From Promethearchaeota archaeon (GTDB lineage Archaea > Asgardarchaeota > Lokiarchaeia > Sigyniarchaeales > SOKP01), in NCBI GenBank assembly GCA_016926735.1, contig JAFGOA010000014.1, positions 1-64,000 on the forward strand: a stretch of 64,000 bases of DNA, written 5' to 3'; not shown here. The first letter of the stretch is position 1. Below are more notes on the stretch, generated by a model, which worked only from the letters and a program-made list of their open reading frames with translations, ran no database searches and was not told the DNA's origin.

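Overview
The window comes from a very AT-rich archaeal chromosome, most likely an Asgard archaeon of the Lokiarchaeia type. The information-processing genes are archaeal: aRF1, aIF2-beta, TFE, MBF1, RpoH/RpoB, NAC, PAN, NMD3 and RIO1. Alongside them is a Rab-like small GTPase with G1-G5 motifs and an RPA32-like OB-fold/winged-helix protein, a combination typical of Asgard genomes. Both tRNA genes carry introns at unusual positions. The lineage is inferred from gene content, not from a phylogeny.

Bases 1-13,650 are mostly housekeeping. They hold ketopantoate reductase and phosphopantoate-beta-alanine ligase (CoA pathway), a RimI/Ard1 acetyltransferase, aRF1 and Get3, a TtuA/Ncs6-like thiolation protein with a degenerate PP-loop, and an M50 membrane protease. 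Then come an initiator tRNA-Met with two introns, the RPA2 - aIF2beta - DUF424 - NMD3 - RIO1 run, a tRNA-Cys with a D-loop intron, and an HPS-RraA fusion.

Bases 13,990-29,000 hold the Rab-like GTPase with a C-terminal zinc ribbon and a convergent two-zinc-ribbon protein. These are followed by an MfnA-type decarboxylase (a possible beta-alanine source for the ligase above), MazG, and a PAN - PUA - NAC run for protein quality control. MBF1, TFE, RpoB and RpoH follow, with unknown and small membrane proteins between them. RpoB appears to be split: its first ~59 residues are a separate small ORF overlapping the main ORF by ATGA.

Bases 29,297-33,600 look like an accessory stretch: an ABC-2 exporter (ATPase plus permease), an overlapping pair of small unknown genes, and three small DNA-binding proteins (two winged helix, one ribbon-helix-helix candidate).

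From 34,024 to the right edge of the window there is one uninterrupted + strand frame, about 9,992 codons and still open. The ORF track omits it because no stop lies in the window. It encodes a giant membrane-anchored surface protein: a ~180-residue N-terminal region, about three membrane segments, a dockerin-like calcium-binding pair, at least four LamG/concanavalin-like domains, Ig-like and degenerate beta-sandwich modules, Asp-rich calcium loops and late hydrophobic segments. It fills almost half of the window and is the outstanding feature.
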